From an uncultured Lachnospiraceae bacterium (GTDB lineage: Bacteria > Bacillota > Clostridia > Lachnospirales > Lachnospiraceae): a DNA stretch of 61,213 nt. The translations under genes and the position numbers were made by a program. The notes beneath the pieces were generated by a model. That model was not told where the DNA came from. It worked only from the letters and a program-made list of their open reading frames with translations, and did not search any database. The DNA lies in assembly GCA_947172705.1 (NCBI GenBank), contig CAMWCA010000014.1:1-61213 (forward strand). The letters are read 5' to 3'. Positions 33,514 to 43,575 of the stretch are shown in pieces (position 1 is the first letter of the stretch; every line of letters begins with the position of its first letter).

Positions 33514-34935
33514 TTATTCCGCGTTATTGATCTCCGCCAGATAGGTCTCTGACCTGTTTGCTTTTTCTGTGCCTGGGAATTGATCTATCACTTCGGCGTA
33601 AAGCTCTTTTGCCTTGTCATTGTCCCCGCTTCTGCGATAGCTGTTTGCCAGATTATACAAAGCGTCGCCGTTTGTCTGATCATATTGGTATGCCTTGGCT
33701 AAATTGGGAATTGCTCCTTCAAAATCATCGGCACGATAGCTGGCATATCCCGCGTTATAATAATAGGTAACCAATCTATCCCGCAAAATATCTACGAAAT
33801 TCCCATACAAGGTGGTGAAGGCTTCTGTCTTATTCTGGCTTTCCCCTTCATTTTCTTCCTCGTCAAGCGCCTCCAAGTATGCTGCGATGGTTTCAATATC
33901 CTCGGAATTTTCCAGATAAGCGCTGACGGCAAGCATAAGCCCGTCCGTTGCCTTTATGGTACCGTCTGTTCCCTGATACTTGGAAAGCTCCTCTGACAAC
34001 TGTTCCTTCTCGTCTGTCAGCTTTTGTATCGCCTGCTCCTGCTCATCAATGGTCGCCGTCTTGGCATCAGACTGCTCGCTTACCACCCGCAGCTGACTGT
34101 TGATATCCGCCTTTGCATTTTGAATCTGTCCCGGCAGGATGAGAAAGCAGGCAAGCGCCACACCGATCAAAACGCCGATTCCCAAATTCAACAAGGTGGA
34201 TACACCCCTGGATTCCTTCATATTGACAGGTTGAATGATGGTTTCATTACCGCTTTGATAACGTACCACATTTTCCTTCACCGCTTTTCTGGAGGAAGCG
34301 CCTTTCGCTGCCTCCTCGGGCATCAGCATATGCTCTACTTCCTTAATATAGCGAAGGGTCGTGGTATTGTTGGTATCGATCTGACGGCACTTTTCCAACT
34401 CCCTGTGGGCCTTTTCCCATTCTTCCGACATAATATCCACAAGAGCCAGAAGCTGATGGGCGCACACATATTTCGGATTGTCGGAAAGCACCTTCTTTAA
34501 TTGTATCACAGCAAGATCCAAGCTGTCCTGATAGCAATAAAGCAATGCCTGATTGTATTTTTTGATGGTCTGATTAATGGTATCCAGTCTTGCCTGGTTA
34601 GACTGGATCATGCCAATATAATCATCTGCAATGTTTTTCTGAGGGCGCAGATTTTTACTGATCACCCATTCGCTGAGCGCGGAAACCACCTCGCCCATTT
34701 CAAAATAAACAAGCCCTAACAAATTTCTTGCTTCAATATTGTTCTTATTAAATTTTAAACTCTGCCGCAAGCTGACAATTGCTCCGGATAAATCCCTTAC
34801 CGTGGCTTTTTCAAGTCCATCGTTATAAAAACGGTTGGACATATACATAATCCTTTTATAAAGACCTACGTCTGCACCACAGCCCGTACAAAAATCATGT
34901 TCTGACAAACGGCATCCACATTTATAACAAATCAT
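33514..34935 (-). CDS. Zinc-ribbon and TPR membrane protein
   Basis: 473 residues. An N-terminal zinc ribbon (CYKCGCRLSEHDFCTGCG) is followed by TPR-like repeats (AIVSLRQSLKFNKNNIEARNLLGLVYFEMGE; HQLLALVDIMSEEWEKAHRELEK). One membrane helix lies at about residue 250-270 (LLNLGIGVLIGVALACFLILP), then a coiled coil, then extracytoplasmic TPRs (FEGAIPNLAKAYQYDQTNGDALYNLANSYRRSG). It resembles other clostridial zinc-ribbon TPR proteins of unknown function, presumably scaffolds at the membrane. It ends the apparent DUF342-folC-small ORF run and has its own terminator. Confidence 0.8.
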   Translation of the reverse strand: MICYKCGCRLSEHDFCTGCGADVGLYKRIMYMSNRFYNDGLEKATVRDLSGAIVSLRQSLKFNKNNIEARNLLGLVYFEMGEVVSALSEWVISKNLRPQKNIADDYIGMIQSNQARLDTINQTIKKYNQALLYCYQDSLDLAVIQLKKVLSDNPKYVCAHQLLALVDIMSEEWEKAHRELEKCRQIDTNNTTTLRYIKEVEHMLMPEEAAKGASSRKAVKENVVRYQSGNETIIQPVNMKESRGVSTLLNLGIGVLIGVALACFLILPGQIQNAKADINSQLRVVSEQSDAKTATIDEQEQAIQKLTDEKEQLSEELSKYQGTDGTIKATDGLMLAVSAYLENSEDIETIAAYLEALDEEENEGESQNKTEAFTTLYGNFVDILRDRLVTYYYNAGYASYRADDFEGAIPNLAKAYQYDQTNGDALYNLANSYRRSGDNDKAKELYAEVIDQFPGTEKANRSETYLAEINNAE

Positions 34936-34946
34936 GCCGCTTCTCC

Positions 34947-35093
34947 TTATTCTTCTTCCGTTTTGGCTTTATCCAACATCTTGATCAGCAAATCTGCCAT
35001 ATCCGTTAAATCCTGGTTGTATATCGCTTCTTCCGCATCCTCCACTTCGAGGCTGGGATGGAATTTCTTCAACTCCTCTTCAAAATCGATCAT
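34947..35093 (-). CDS. 48-residue acidic protein between folC and the TPR gene
   Basis: An ATG at 35093 with AGGAG eight nt upstream opens 48 codons (MIDFEEELKKFHPSLEVEDA... ends KAKTEEE). It overlaps the folC 3' end by 14 bp and stops 12 bp before the TPR gene. The strong ribosome binding site, tight packing and amphipathic acidic sequence support a real gene. The function is unknown; a cytoplasmic helical peptide is predicted. Confidence 0.72.
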   Translation of the reverse strand: MIDFEEELKKFHPSLEVEDAEEAIYNQDLTDMADLLIKMLDKAKTEEE

Positions 35094-36375
35094 CCTGTTT
35101 TCTCCTCATCAGGGACTTCATTTGTCCTATCAAATACATTGAGCCTGCAATATAAATCACATCTTCACTCCCCTTCAGGGTTCTCAGATGCTCATACGCC
35201 TCCCGGGCGTCCTGATAAAAGCTGTGCTTTCCTCCGGTATATTGCTCCCAAGCTGTTTTCAGTTCATCTATGGATGCACTCCGATCTGTCTCCAAAATGG
35301 TAATGGCTGTCTCATCAAAAAGCCCGGATTCCGTAATCTTTTGAATCATTCTGTCGTAACGCTTGTCCCGGACAACTCCAAACAGTAAAAACCTTTTTCC
35401 TATGCAGCCATCATATTTGACCGTATTCAGAAATGCTTCTATTCCATCTTCATTGTGCGCGCCATCCAGATAAATACCCGGCAGCGCTTCCTCCATCCTT
35501 CCCGGCCAGTATGCTGACTGCAGCCCCTCTCGAATGGATCTCTCTGTAATCCTTGCATCCTTTAATACTTCCAGCGCAGCAACTGCAAGAGACGCATTCT
35601 CTACCTGATACAGCGCTGTTGTCTGAAGCAAAAGGCTAACATAATTATAATAACCAGTATGAAGGGAAAAATCAATGGTTTTATGATTTATATTCACATC
35701 TAAAATATTGTTTTTTCCGATTATAATCGCGGGACTTTGTGCTTTTTTTGCATATTCGGTCAAAACCTTTGTGCTTCCCTTTCGTTTGTCAGCAAATACC
35801 ACCGGCACTCCTTCCTTTATAATACCCGCCTTTTCAGCCGCTATTTCTGAAAGCTGCTCTCCCAGATATTGCATATGGTCATAGCCGATCTCCGTAATGA
35901 TACATACGTCGGGTTTTTCCAGGCAGTTGGTGGCGTCCAGCCTTCCTCCAAGCCCCGTCTCCAAAATCAGATAGTCCGGCTCTTTTTCCTGAAAATAAGT
36001 CATTGCCATCAAAAAAAGATACTCGAAAAAGGAAGGATGATTTTTTCCCTCTATACACTCTTTTACCTTAAAAAATGCTCTGACAAATTCCTCCCGGGAA
36101 ATCATCTGGTTTCCCAGGCAGATCCTTTCCCGCATAGTCTCCAGGTGGGGCGATGTAAACGTCCCTACGCTGCAGCCGCTGTTTAAAAGGACAGAACGCA
36201 AGTAAGCACAAACGGAACCTTTTCCGTTTGTGCCTGCAACATGAATAATCCTGCTTTTGACCCTTCCTCCGGTCAGCCGCTCAAGCAGCTCCGCCGTATC
36301 CTTCAGGGTATTTTTCCCTGCAAATTTAGGAATATCAAGAATATATTGCTCTACTTCTTCGTATGTTTTCATCAT
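35080..36375 (-). CDS. folC: Folylpolyglutamate synthase / dihydrofolate synthase
   Basis: Mur-ligase-like FolC of 431 residues that adds glutamate to folates. The P-loop is VAGTNGKGSVCAYLRSVL, followed by GTFTSPHLETMRERI, LETGLGGRLDATN, ITEIGYDHMQYLG and LDGAHNEDGIEAF. It lies 2 bp after the DUF342 gene and overlaps the 48-residue ORF, so the genes are cotranscribed. Confidence 0.95.
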   Translation of the reverse strand: MMKTYEEVEQYILDIPKFAGKNTLKDTAELLERLTGGRVKSRIIHVAGTNGKGSVCAYLRSVLLNSGCSVGTFTSPHLETMRERICLGNQMISREEFVRAFFKVKECIEGKNHPSFFEYLFLMAMTYFQEKEPDYLILETGLGGRLDATNCLEKPDVCIITEIGYDHMQYLGEQLSEIAAEKAGIIKEGVPVVFADKRKGSTKVLTEYAKKAQSPAIIIGKNNILDVNINHKTIDFSLHTGYYNYVSLLLQTTALYQVENASLAVAALEVLKDARITERSIREGLQSAYWPGRMEEALPGIYLDGAHNEDGIEAFLNTVKYDGCIGKRFLLFGVVRDKRYDRMIQKITESGLFDETAITILETDRSASIDELKTAWEQYTGGKHSFYQDAREAYEHLRTLKGSEDVIYIAGSMYLIGQMKSLMRRKQDDRF

Positions 36376-36377
36376 TT

Positions 36378-37967
36378 TTATGAGTAAGCGATAACGCTGC
36401 TTCCAATCACACCTCTGTCATTAAAGAATTTCATAAAGCAGGTACTGCGCTCCACGGGCATCTGCTGCTGTGCCAGACATACTACTGCTCCCCGGTAAAC
36501 ATTTCCATTGACAATGACTTCGGCATCCTTGCCCTGAATGATCATAACCTCGCATTTCTTTCTCTCTTCCCGGTTTTCCTCAACCTCCTGCTTCAAGGTT
36601 TTGATCTGGGTATCCAGGTCTTTTATGCGGCTTTCCATGATCTCCGGAATTTTGCCGTTTGCCGCCTTCTTTTTCCGCAGAAGCTCGGACGCTTTTTCCA
36701 TTGCCTGATCCAACTCTTCCTTTTTCGTTGCTTCGATCTCCCTTGCATCCTGAAGCTTCGTGTAGATCTCCTTCTCAGCCCCTATGTGAAGCATTGTTCT
36801 GATTTCCGCCGGATTTCCCACCTCAGTCGCCTCAATTCCAAGCATTGCATGGGTATAGCCTCCAATGATGGCGCCTTTTTTCCCTGTCACAGTCACCTTT
36901 CCGTCAGCCGAAATGCTGGAATTTAAAATGGTATTTGCCTGAACGTTTCCGCCCGCCGTCACAACTGAATGCTCGATAAAGTCTGCAAAAACACTGCCTC
37001 TTGCAGAAATCTTTGCACGCTGTGCCCCCTGAATGCCTTTTCTCAAAACAATATCTCCGCCGGCAAACAGATCTACCGCTTCCGCAGTACCATTGATCTC
37101 AAGATTTCTTCCGGCGCGGATCACAACCCCCGCTTCCACATTCCCACTGATTACAATATCGCCAAAGAATTCAATTTTTCCGGTAATCAACGTAACGTCT
37201 CCGGTGATCTCATGGAGAGATTGGATATCGATCTTATTGTCCCTGAGTTCGATCTTTCCATCCTTCTGCGCCAGATAAACATCAGGATCATCTCCATTAT
37301 AAACTGCCTGCCCTCTAAGAGGCGGTATATCCTTTACTTTCCTTGCCTGCAGGACATTCCCCCTCACATCGTATCCGTCCTGACCCTCCTGGGCGTGATG
37401 GTAAATTGCCACCACATCTCCCTTTCGCACGTTCTGAAGAACGCTCATACTGGTATAATCCACGCTTCCGTCCTCCAGCACCTTAGGCGCACGATGCTGG
37501 TCAGGATCAAATTTATACTCAAAAAAGCCGTCGTGACCTTCCAGCGCCGGTTGTCCCTTCGCCACCAGAATCTCACGCTCGTATACCTTCTTTTTGATCA
37601 TTGCCGCCAAATTGGAATGATGATATCCGGTGGTTATCCCCTGGCTTTCAAGAAAGCCCGTAAGTTCCTCCATGGTATATCTTTCTTTCCTGGCATCAGG
37701 CACAGTTAAATACATCCATACGCTCATATCATCTTCCGCAATTTTGATGTAAGAACCATTTTCCTCAACGCCCAGGGGTGCTTCCATCTCCGCCTCTTCA
37801 ATAAAATCACTTAGGATCTGTCCCTCCGGGGACGGCTCGGCCGACGTCTCTCCGCTTCTTGATAACATCCCGCCTTCTTCCCTGACCAGCGCTTCCATCT
37901 CCTTGCGTAATTCCGCCATTTCTTCTTCTGACATAAATTCTTTATCACTGCCCATCCTAATCTCCAT
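36378..37967 (-). CDS. DUF342 (FapA-like) polymer-forming protein
   Basis: 529 residues. The N-terminal part (YTMEELTGFLESQGITTGYH) is followed by a long right-handed beta-helix-like region with repeated hydrophobic spacing (GDVTLITGKIEFFGDIVISGNVEAGVVIRAGRNLEINGTAEA) and a C-terminal coiled coil (MESRIKDLDTQIKTLKQEVEE). This is the DUF342/FapA architecture, seen in cytoplasmic polymer-forming and cell-envelope or flagellar accessory proteins. The exact role is unknown. It lies immediately before folC. Confidence 0.88.
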   Translation of the reverse strand: MEIRMGSDKEFMSEEEMAELRKEMEALVREEGGMLSRSGETSAEPSPEGQILSDFIEEAEMEAPLGVEENGSYIKIAEDDMSVWMYLTVPDARKERYTMEELTGFLESQGITTGYHHSNLAAMIKKKVYEREILVAKGQPALEGHDGFFEYKFDPDQHRAPKVLEDGSVDYTSMSVLQNVRKGDVVAIYHHAQEGQDGYDVRGNVLQARKVKDIPPLRGQAVYNGDDPDVYLAQKDGKIELRDNKIDIQSLHEITGDVTLITGKIEFFGDIVISGNVEAGVVIRAGRNLEINGTAEAVDLFAGGDIVLRKGIQGAQRAKISARGSVFADFIEHSVVTAGGNVQANTILNSSISADGKVTVTGKKGAIIGGYTHAMLGIEATEVGNPAEIRTMLHIGAEKEIYTKLQDAREIEATKKEELDQAMEKASELLRKKKAANGKIPEIMESRIKDLDTQIKTLKQEVEENREERKKCEVMIIQGKDAEVIVNGNVYRGAVVCLAQQQMPVERSTCFMKFFNDRGVIGSSVIAYS

Positions 37968-38039
37968 TCCCTCCCTTCTCTGCTTTATTGTACCATCAAT
38001 ACCTATGGTATTGCAAACCCTAACTGCGTCTTCTGAGAT

Positions 38040-38076
38040 AAAAGAACCATAATCGTTGCAGGACTATGGTTCTTCT
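38040..38076 (-). terminator. valS terminator
   Basis: A perfect 10-bp stem, AAGAACCATA (38042-38051) with TATGGTTCTT (38065-38074), is followed on the minus strand by a short T-rich tail. It begins 9 bp after the valS stop. Confidence 0.8.
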
Positions 38077-38084
38077 TCCATTTA

Positions 38085-40745
38085 TTATTTTTTCAGCTGT
38101 GACAGACGCATTTTTACCTGCTCCATCATCTGTGTGTACTTTGTAAGCTTTTCTCTTTCCTCAGCGATCTTCGCCTCCGGTGCCTTAGACATGAATCTCT
38201 CGTTATTCAACATGCCGTTTACCCGGGCAAGCTCCCCGGTAAGCCTTTTTTCTTCCTTCTGAAGCCGTTCGATCTCCTGATTGATATCCACCAGCTCCGC
38301 AAAAGGAATGTAAAGGGTGGCATTGGCGATCACCACCGATACGGCATCCTCCCCGATCCCTTCTTTATCGCCCTGAACGGTAACCTCAGAAGCATATGCC
38401 AGGGTTCCAAAGAACAGCTTTCCTTCCGTAAAAGCGTTGATGATATCCTGTTTCTCGCTGACTACATACACCTGCGCCTTTCTGCTGGGCGCAACGTTCA
38501 TCTCCGTGCGGATATTCCTGATGCCTCTTACAGCCTCCTTTATGATCTCAATATCTTTTTCTTCCTGTGCAAAGTGCCAGCCCTCCTGATACTCCGGCCA
38601 TTTGGAGATCATAATGGATTCCTCGTCGGACTGAAGGGTGCAGAAAATTTCCTCTGTGATAAAAGGCATATAGGGATGTAACAGCTTTAAGCTATGGATC
38701 AGCACCGTCTTCAAGGTCCAAAGCGCCGCCTCCTGGCTGGTCTTATCATCGGAATTGTAAAGCCGGGGCTTTACCATCTCAATATACCAGTCGCAGAATT
38801 CATCCCAGATAAAGTCGTATACCTTCTGCACGGCAATACCCAGTTCAAAGCTTTCCATATTGTCCGTCACATCTCTGATCAAAGTGTTCAGCTTAGAGAG
38901 TATCCATTTGTCCACCGGTTCCAGAGAAGGTTCCTGAACCGTTAACCCCTCCTCCGGCATATTCATCATAATGAAGCGGGAAGCGTTCCAGATCTTATTG
39001 GCAAAGTTTCTGCTTGCCTCCACTCTTTCATAGTAGAAACGCATATCATTTCCCGGGGCATTCCCTGTAATCAGGGTGAGACGAAGGGCGTCCGCCCCGT
39101 ATTGATCGATGATCTCAAGGGGATCGATGCCATTGCCCAGGGATTTGCTCATCTTACGTCCCTGGGAATCCCTTACCAGCCCATGGAACAGAACCGTTTT
39201 AAAGGGCTTCTCTCCCATCTGCTCAAAACCGGAAAAGATCATACGGATAACCCAGAAAAAGATAATATCGTAACCTGTCACCAAAACGTCCGTAGGATAA
39301 AAATACTTCAGATCCTCCGTCTTTTCCGGCCATCCCAACGTGGAAAAGGGCCACAGTGCGGAAGAAAACCACGTATCCAGCGTATCCGGGTCCTGGGTAA
39401 AGTGATCCGCCCCACACTTGGGACATACGGAAGGCGCCTTGGGGCTTACCACAACTTCCCCGCATTTATCACAGTAATAAGCCGGAATTCTGTGCCCCCA
39501 CCAGAGCTGCCTGGAAATACACCAGTCCCTGATATGATCCGTCCAGTTAAAGTAAGTCTTCTCCATCCGCTTGGGAATCAGTTGAATATCCCCGCTCTTT
39601 ACCGCCTCCACAGCAGGCTTGATCAGTTCGTCCATCTTCACAAACCACTGCTGCTTGATCATAGGCTCAATGGTAGTTTTGCAGCGGTCATGGGTACCTA
39701 CATTGTGGGAATAGTCCTCGATTTTAACCAGAAGCCCCATCTCCTCCAATTCCTTTACAATGGCGGCTCTCGCTTCATAGCGGTCCATTCCGCAGAACTT
39801 TCCGCCGTTTTCATTGATGGTGGCATCGTCGTTTAAAATATTGATCTCAGGCAGATTATGACGCTTTCCAACCTCAAAGTCGTTAGGGTCGTGCGCCGGT
39901 GTGATCTTCACCACGCCGGTTCCAAATTCCATGTCCACATAGGAATCCGCCACTACGGGAATTTCCCTGTTTACAATGGGAAGAAGAAGCTTCTTTCCAA
40001 TAATATCCTGATACCGCTCATCCTCCGGATTGACCGCCACAGCCGTATCCCCCAGCATGGTTTCCGGTCTGGTGGTGGCGAACTCTACAAACCTGGTCTT
40101 GCTTACGCTGCCGTCCTCCTCGATTACCGGATATTTAATATGCCAGAAATGCCCCGCCTGCTCCGTATACTCCACCTCGGCATCGGATATGGAGGTGTTG
40201 CACACAGGGCACCAGTTGATAATCCTGCTTCCTTTGTAGATCCAGCCCTTTTCATGCATTTTGCAGAAAACTTCCGTTACCGCCTTATTACAGCCTTCGT
40301 CCATGGTAAAACGCTCTCTGTCCCAGTCGCAGGAAGAACCCATTTTCTTTAGCTGACTGATAATCCGTCCGCCATACTCCTTCTTCCAGTCCCATGCACG
40401 CTCCAAAAAGCCCTCGCGCCCCAGGTCTTCCTTGCTTACTCCCTCTTCTTTGAGTTTCTCAATGATCTTGACCTCCGTTGCGATGCTGGCATGGTCGGTT
40501 CCCGGCTGCCACAGGGCATTATAACCCTGCATCCGTTTAAACCGGATCAGAATATCCTGCATGGTATTGTCCAGGGCATGTCCCATATGCAGCTGCCCTG
40601 TAATATTTGGGGGCGGTATCACAATGGTAAAAGGGGTTTTTGAATGATCCACCTCGGCATGAAAATATTTCTTCTCCATCCATTTTTCATAAATTCTGTC
40701 CTCGATTCCCTTAGGATCGTAGGTTTTTGCAAGCTCCTTGCTCAT
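38085..40745 (-). CDS. valS: Valyl-tRNA synthetase
   Basis: Class I synthetase of 886 residues charging tRNA-Val. The HIGH-type motif is [18 protein letters not shown] and the KMSKS motif is [17 protein letters not shown]1 editing domain lies between them ([20 protein letters not shown]), with a [19 protein letters not shown] segment and a C-terminal coiled-coil arm ([19 protein letters not shown]) specific to ValRS. A T-box leader controls it. Confidence 0.97.
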   Translation of the reverse strand: MSKELAKTYDPKGIEDRIYEKWMEKKYFHAEVDHSKTPFTIVIPPPNITGQLHMGHALDNTMQDILIRFKRMQGYNALWQPGTDHASIATEVKIIEKLKEEGVSKEDLGREGFLERAWDWKKEYGGRIISQLKKMGSSCDWDRERFTMDEGCNKAVTEVFCKMHEKGWIYKGSRIINWCPVCNTSISDAEVEYTEQAGHFWHIKYPVIEEDGSVSKTRFVEFATTRPETMLGDTAVAVNPEDERYQDIIGKKLLLPIVNREIPVVADSYVDMEFGTGVVKITPAHDPNDFEVGKRHNLPEINILNDDATINENGGKFCGMDRYEARAAIVKELEEMGLLVKIEDYSHNVGTHDRCKTTIEPMIKQQWFVKMDELIKPAVEAVKSGDIQLIPKRMEKTYFNWTDHIRDWCISRQLWWGHRIPAYYCDKCGEVVVSPKAPSVCPKCGADHFTQDPDTLDTWFSSALWPFSTLGWPEKTEDLKYFYPTDVLVTGYDIIFFWVIRMIFSGFEQMGEKPFKTVLFHGLVRDSQGRKMSKSLGNGIDPLEIIDQYGADALRLTLITGNAPGNDMRFYYERVEASRNFANKIWNASRFIMMNMPEEGLTVQEPSLEPVDKWILSKLNTLIRDVTDNMESFELGIAVQKVYDFIWDEFCDWYIEMVKPRLYNSDDKTSQEAALWTLKTVLIHSLKLLHPYMPFITEEIFCTLQSDEESIMISKWPEYQEGWHFAQEEKDIEIIKEAVRGIRNIRTEMNVAPSRKAQVYVVSEKQDIINAFTEGKLFFGTLAYASEVTVQGDKEGIGEDAVSVVIANATLYIPFAELVDINQEIERLQKEEKRLTGELARVNGMLNNERFMSKAPEAKIAEEREKLTKYTQMMEQVKMRLSQLKK

Positions 40746-40779
40746 GGTCGTTCTCCTTTGCTTTCTTAAATATTGGCAT

Positions 40780-41068
40780 AAAAAATACCCTCTGCAGACC
40801 TTCTATCTGCAAAGGGCGCATCCTGTCGGTTACGCGGTACCACCTTTGTTTATCGCTTATGGGATTTCCTTCAAAATCCTATCCGTTAACGGGGATAAAG
40901 CGTGGGCGCTTACTTGCCTTCAGCGCTCCGGCTCCAAAGCTACCTTCCGTATTCCCTCTCCTTGAAACCTTTCAGCACTGCACCATATATTAATTACGGC
41001 ACAGGGTTTCTTCTCTGGCAGGCAGGATATGCGTACTCCTCTTCTTCATTGCCTTTGTAATTTCGGTT
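40780..41068 (-). promoter_or_regulatory. T-box riboswitch leader of valS
   Basis: On the minus strand the leader contains the T-box core GGTGGTACCGCG (40833-40844), an AGTA-type loop sequence (GGAGTACGC), and a terminator hairpin (CCTTTGCAGA / TCTGCAGAGGG, then TTTTTT) at 40780-40816. Uncharged tRNA-Val would stabilise the antiterminator and permit valS transcription. The valine specifier loop was not assigned with certainty. Confidence 0.9.
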
Positions 41069-41074
41069 ATTTTC

Positions 41075-41103
41075 ATCTTAGTAGCCTCTTCCCGCTTTGT
41101 CAA
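41075..41103 (-). promoter_or_regulatory. valS promoter
   Basis: On the minus strand, TTGACA (41098-41103) and TAAGAT (41075-41080) are spaced 17 bp, directly upstream of the T-box leader. Confidence 0.8.
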
Positions 41104-41129
41104 GAAATTTTTGATTCTTTTCATTCCCG

Positions 41130-42425
41130 CTATAAATCCAGCGCGGCGGGATTTAACAGGAACTCATAGAGCCCCAGATGTAAAATTCCCGCTTCATCAA
41201 GCCACGGTTTCATCCCGCTCTTCGTGACTATGATCTTCCGAAAAAAATCCCTGACGCCAAGCAGCGGTCGAAGCTCCGTCTTTTCCTTCTGGGAACTGTC
41301 AAGGGTTAATGCCGACTGGATATAGTACTTCTTCACACCCTTGTTGACAACAAAATCAATCTCACAGCTGACCTTTTTCCTCTTCCTTTCCGCGTCCGTC
41401 TCAAAAATGTCAACCACGCCTACATCCACCGAATATCCCCTGCGAACCAGCTCATTGTACATGATATTTTCCATGATATGCGTCTCCTCCTGCTGCCGCA
41501 GGTTCAGACGGACATTCCTAAGCCCGATATCGCTGCAATAATATTTCGATGGATAAGAAAAATATTTTTTCCCCTTCACATCGTACCGCTTCGCCTGACG
41601 GAACAGAAAAGACTCGGAAAGACAGGACAGATAGCTGGCAATGGTCCCGCTGTCCACCCTGATCCCTTTTACCGTCTGCAGGGTGTTCGCTATTTTTGTG
41701 GCATTTGTAAGCGATCCCAAGGAGGAACACAGATCATCCGTCAATTCGCTTAAGACCTCCGGAAGCCCGATCTGATACCGCTCTATGATATCCTTAAAAT
41801 AAACCTCCTCAAAGAGCGAGGACAGGTATTTGAATTTGTCCTCCTCCGTTTTCCGGAACAAGACTAACGGCATGCCGCCGTACAGGGCATATTCCTCATA
41901 AGCCTCCGCCTTATCCCCGCCCACGTAGCCGTAGTATTCCTGAAAGGAAAGCGGATGGACTTCAACCGAATCCCCCCTGCCCCGAAAGACCGTCATCACA
42001 TCCCTGGAGAGCATCTTGGAATTGCTGCCGGTCACATAGATATCCACGTTGCGAAGCCTTTGCAGACCATTGAGCACATTGTACAGGTGAATGTCCTCAG
42101 GGTTCTTAAGTTCCTCCCGGGAAATCGCATACTGTACCTCGTCAATAAAGATGTAGAACATACCTTCCTGCCCCGCGGTCTTCGAGCGGATATATCTGGA
42201 CAGCTCCGCCGGATCTCGATAGATCATGTTCAAATCATCGTCCAAGGCAATCGTTATGATATGATCCTCCGGAACCCCTTCCCCAAGCAGGTAATCATAA
42301 AACAGGTTAAAAAGCAAAAAACTCTTTCCGCAGCGTCGGATTCCCGTAATAATCTTGATGAGTCCGTTCTCTCTCCGGTTGATCAACTGCTCCAGATAGC
42401 TGTCTCTTCTAATATAATTCTTCAT
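41130..42425 (-). CDS. AAA ATPase with DUF4143-type C-terminal domain
   Basis: 431 residues. The P-loop is KIITGIRRCGKSFLLFNLFYDY, Walker B is MFYIFIDEVQYA, a sensor is DIYVTGSNSKML, and RPLSFQEYY-like PLSFQEYYGYVGG follows, typical of the AAA_14/DUF4143 family. The C-terminal half contains a restriction-like segment (CEIDFVVNKGVKKYYIQSAL) reminiscent of PD-(D/E)XK nucleases. The ATG at 42425 has AGGAG upstream; an upstream extension lacks similarity. These mobile, strain-variable ATPases have no settled function; roles in defence or stress are suggested. Confidence 0.85.
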   Translation of the reverse strand: MKNYIRRDSYLEQLINRRENGLIKIITGIRRCGKSFLLFNLFYDYLLGEGVPEDHIITIALDDDLNMIYRDPAELSRYIRSKTAGQEGMFYIFIDEVQYAISREELKNPEDIHLYNVLNGLQRLRNVDIYVTGSNSKMLSRDVMTVFRGRGDSVEVHPLSFQEYYGYVGGDKAEAYEEYALYGGMPLVLFRKTEEDKFKYLSSLFEEVYFKDIIERYQIGLPEVLSELTDDLCSSLGSLTNATKIANTLQTVKGIRVDSGTIASYLSCLSESFLFRQAKRYDVKGKKYFSYPSKYYCSDIGLRNVRLNLRQQEETHIMENIMYNELVRRGYSVDVGVVDIFETDAERKRKKVSCEIDFVVNKGVKKYYIQSALTLDSSQKEKTELRPLLGVRDFFRKIIVTKSGMKPWLDEAGILHLGLYEFLLNPAALDL

Positions 42426-42546
42426 ACTCAATCTCCTGGTCATTCGGAAATACATTGATTTGCACCCAAGTTCCGATTCTATTATATCCAATTCCCCTCT
42501 AAAAAACAATTCCGTTCAGAACTTTTTCAGAAAAATCTTTCAAAAG

Positions 42547-43317
42547 CTATTTTATCAGATACCGCCCTGCATCCCGCTCCAGCGTCCGCCAGACAGGATA
42601 CTCCGCTCCGGTTTCATCAAAGAAGGCTTTCATATCCCGATTTAAGGCGCTCATTTCATCAATGGCGTTCATGGCGTGGTCGCTGGCACAGAGCTTTCCC
42701 AACCCGGTAGCGCACATCAGCCGGAAAAAGCGCAGACAGGTTTTTCGATAGGCGGCGCTTTCATAGTCCTGATCACTTGCCGGAAGAATCGCGTGTCCCG
42801 CCCCCTCGATTGCCCGATAGCCCTCGATATTGGCATCCAGCATCCGATTTAAATAGGCAGTATTTTCCTTCAGTTTCCGCAGATTGCCGTCCGTATAGTA
42901 ACAGGCAAATGCCGCCGGCAGGACAAAAGCCGCGTGACAGAGCAGATAATCCTCCATATTGAGTTCGTAGACCACCCTGTATCCTGTGCTCTCAAAAATC
43001 CGCCCAATCAATGTATCATTGGAAGGTGCGTCTTTCAACTGCCCGATGGTAATCTTTTTCAGGTCAAGGGAAACCACCCGCTCCGGTTCCCGATGCCCTG
43101 CTGACAGTGCAAAGGCAAACATCACGTTTTTCTCCGGCAAGCGCGCGGCATAGTGGGCAGGACGGACATTGTTGCCCACAAACACAATATTCTTTGTTCC
43201 GTTTGCCCGCAAATCTTCCATCACAGTCTCCAGCTGAGTATAGCGCACCACAACAAAGATGGCATCGTAGCAATCTCCTACACCTTCTGCCTCCTGTTCC
43301 ATTTCCGCAATATGCAT
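42547..43317 (-). pseudogene. N-terminally truncated ketopantoate-reductase-like (ApbA/PanE) gene
   Basis: 256 residues covering the later part of the ApbA/PanE fold: YDAIFVVVRYTQLETVMEDL, then NIVFVGNN, then the helical C-terminal domain (NTAYLNRMLDANIEGYRAIE). The N-terminal GxGxxG NADPH-binding motif and about 70 residues expected before it are absent. The frame is open only nine codons upstream of the ATG. A complete promoter and operator sit directly before it, so a truncated protein may still be made. Loss of the cofactor site makes normal reductase activity unlikely. Confidence 0.65.
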
Positions 43318-43342
43318 TTCACCACCTGCACCAAGAAACCGC

Positions 43343-43399
43343 TATAGTTAGTATTCACTAACTATATATTATAATATGACTTTCACCCAACCTTGTCAA
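43343..43399 (-). promoter_or_regulatory. Promoter with perfect palindromic operator
   Basis: On the minus strand, TTGACA (43394-43399) and TATTAT (43371-43376) are spaced 17 bp. Right downstream, 43343-43366 is a perfect palindrome with 10-bp arms TATAGTTAGT around ATTC, the type of site bound by TetR/MarR-like repressors. It drives the truncated reductase-like gene. No regulator gene lies nearby. Confidence 0.8.
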
Positions 43400-43458
43400 C
43401 ACTATTTTCATAACCCTCCCAGGTTTCATATTATCTAAAAATTTTTGAAATGATACAA

Positions 43459-43500
43459 CTTTGATGCAAAAATGATGCTTCTTTGATGCAAAAAGGATGC
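43459..43500 (+). repeat. Two 20-bp direct repeats, 22-bp period
   Basis: CTTTGATGCAAAAATGATGC (43459-43478) and CTTTGATGCAAAAAGGATGC (43481-43500) differ at one base and are spaced two helical turns. They lie about 75-115 bp upstream of the VIT-VWA start and may be activator sites for that operon. Confidence 0.6.
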
Positions 43501-43575
43501 AACTATGATGGGTGGATGCTGTACTGTAAAGGTAAGAGCTTACCGTACACATCATCTCAGAAAGGAACCAGATCC

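Noticed and set aside
43441..43520. Possible CRISPR or iteron array from GATGC repeats
   Set aside because: Only two good 20-bp copies with a 2-bp gap and no spacers; more like paired regulator sites.
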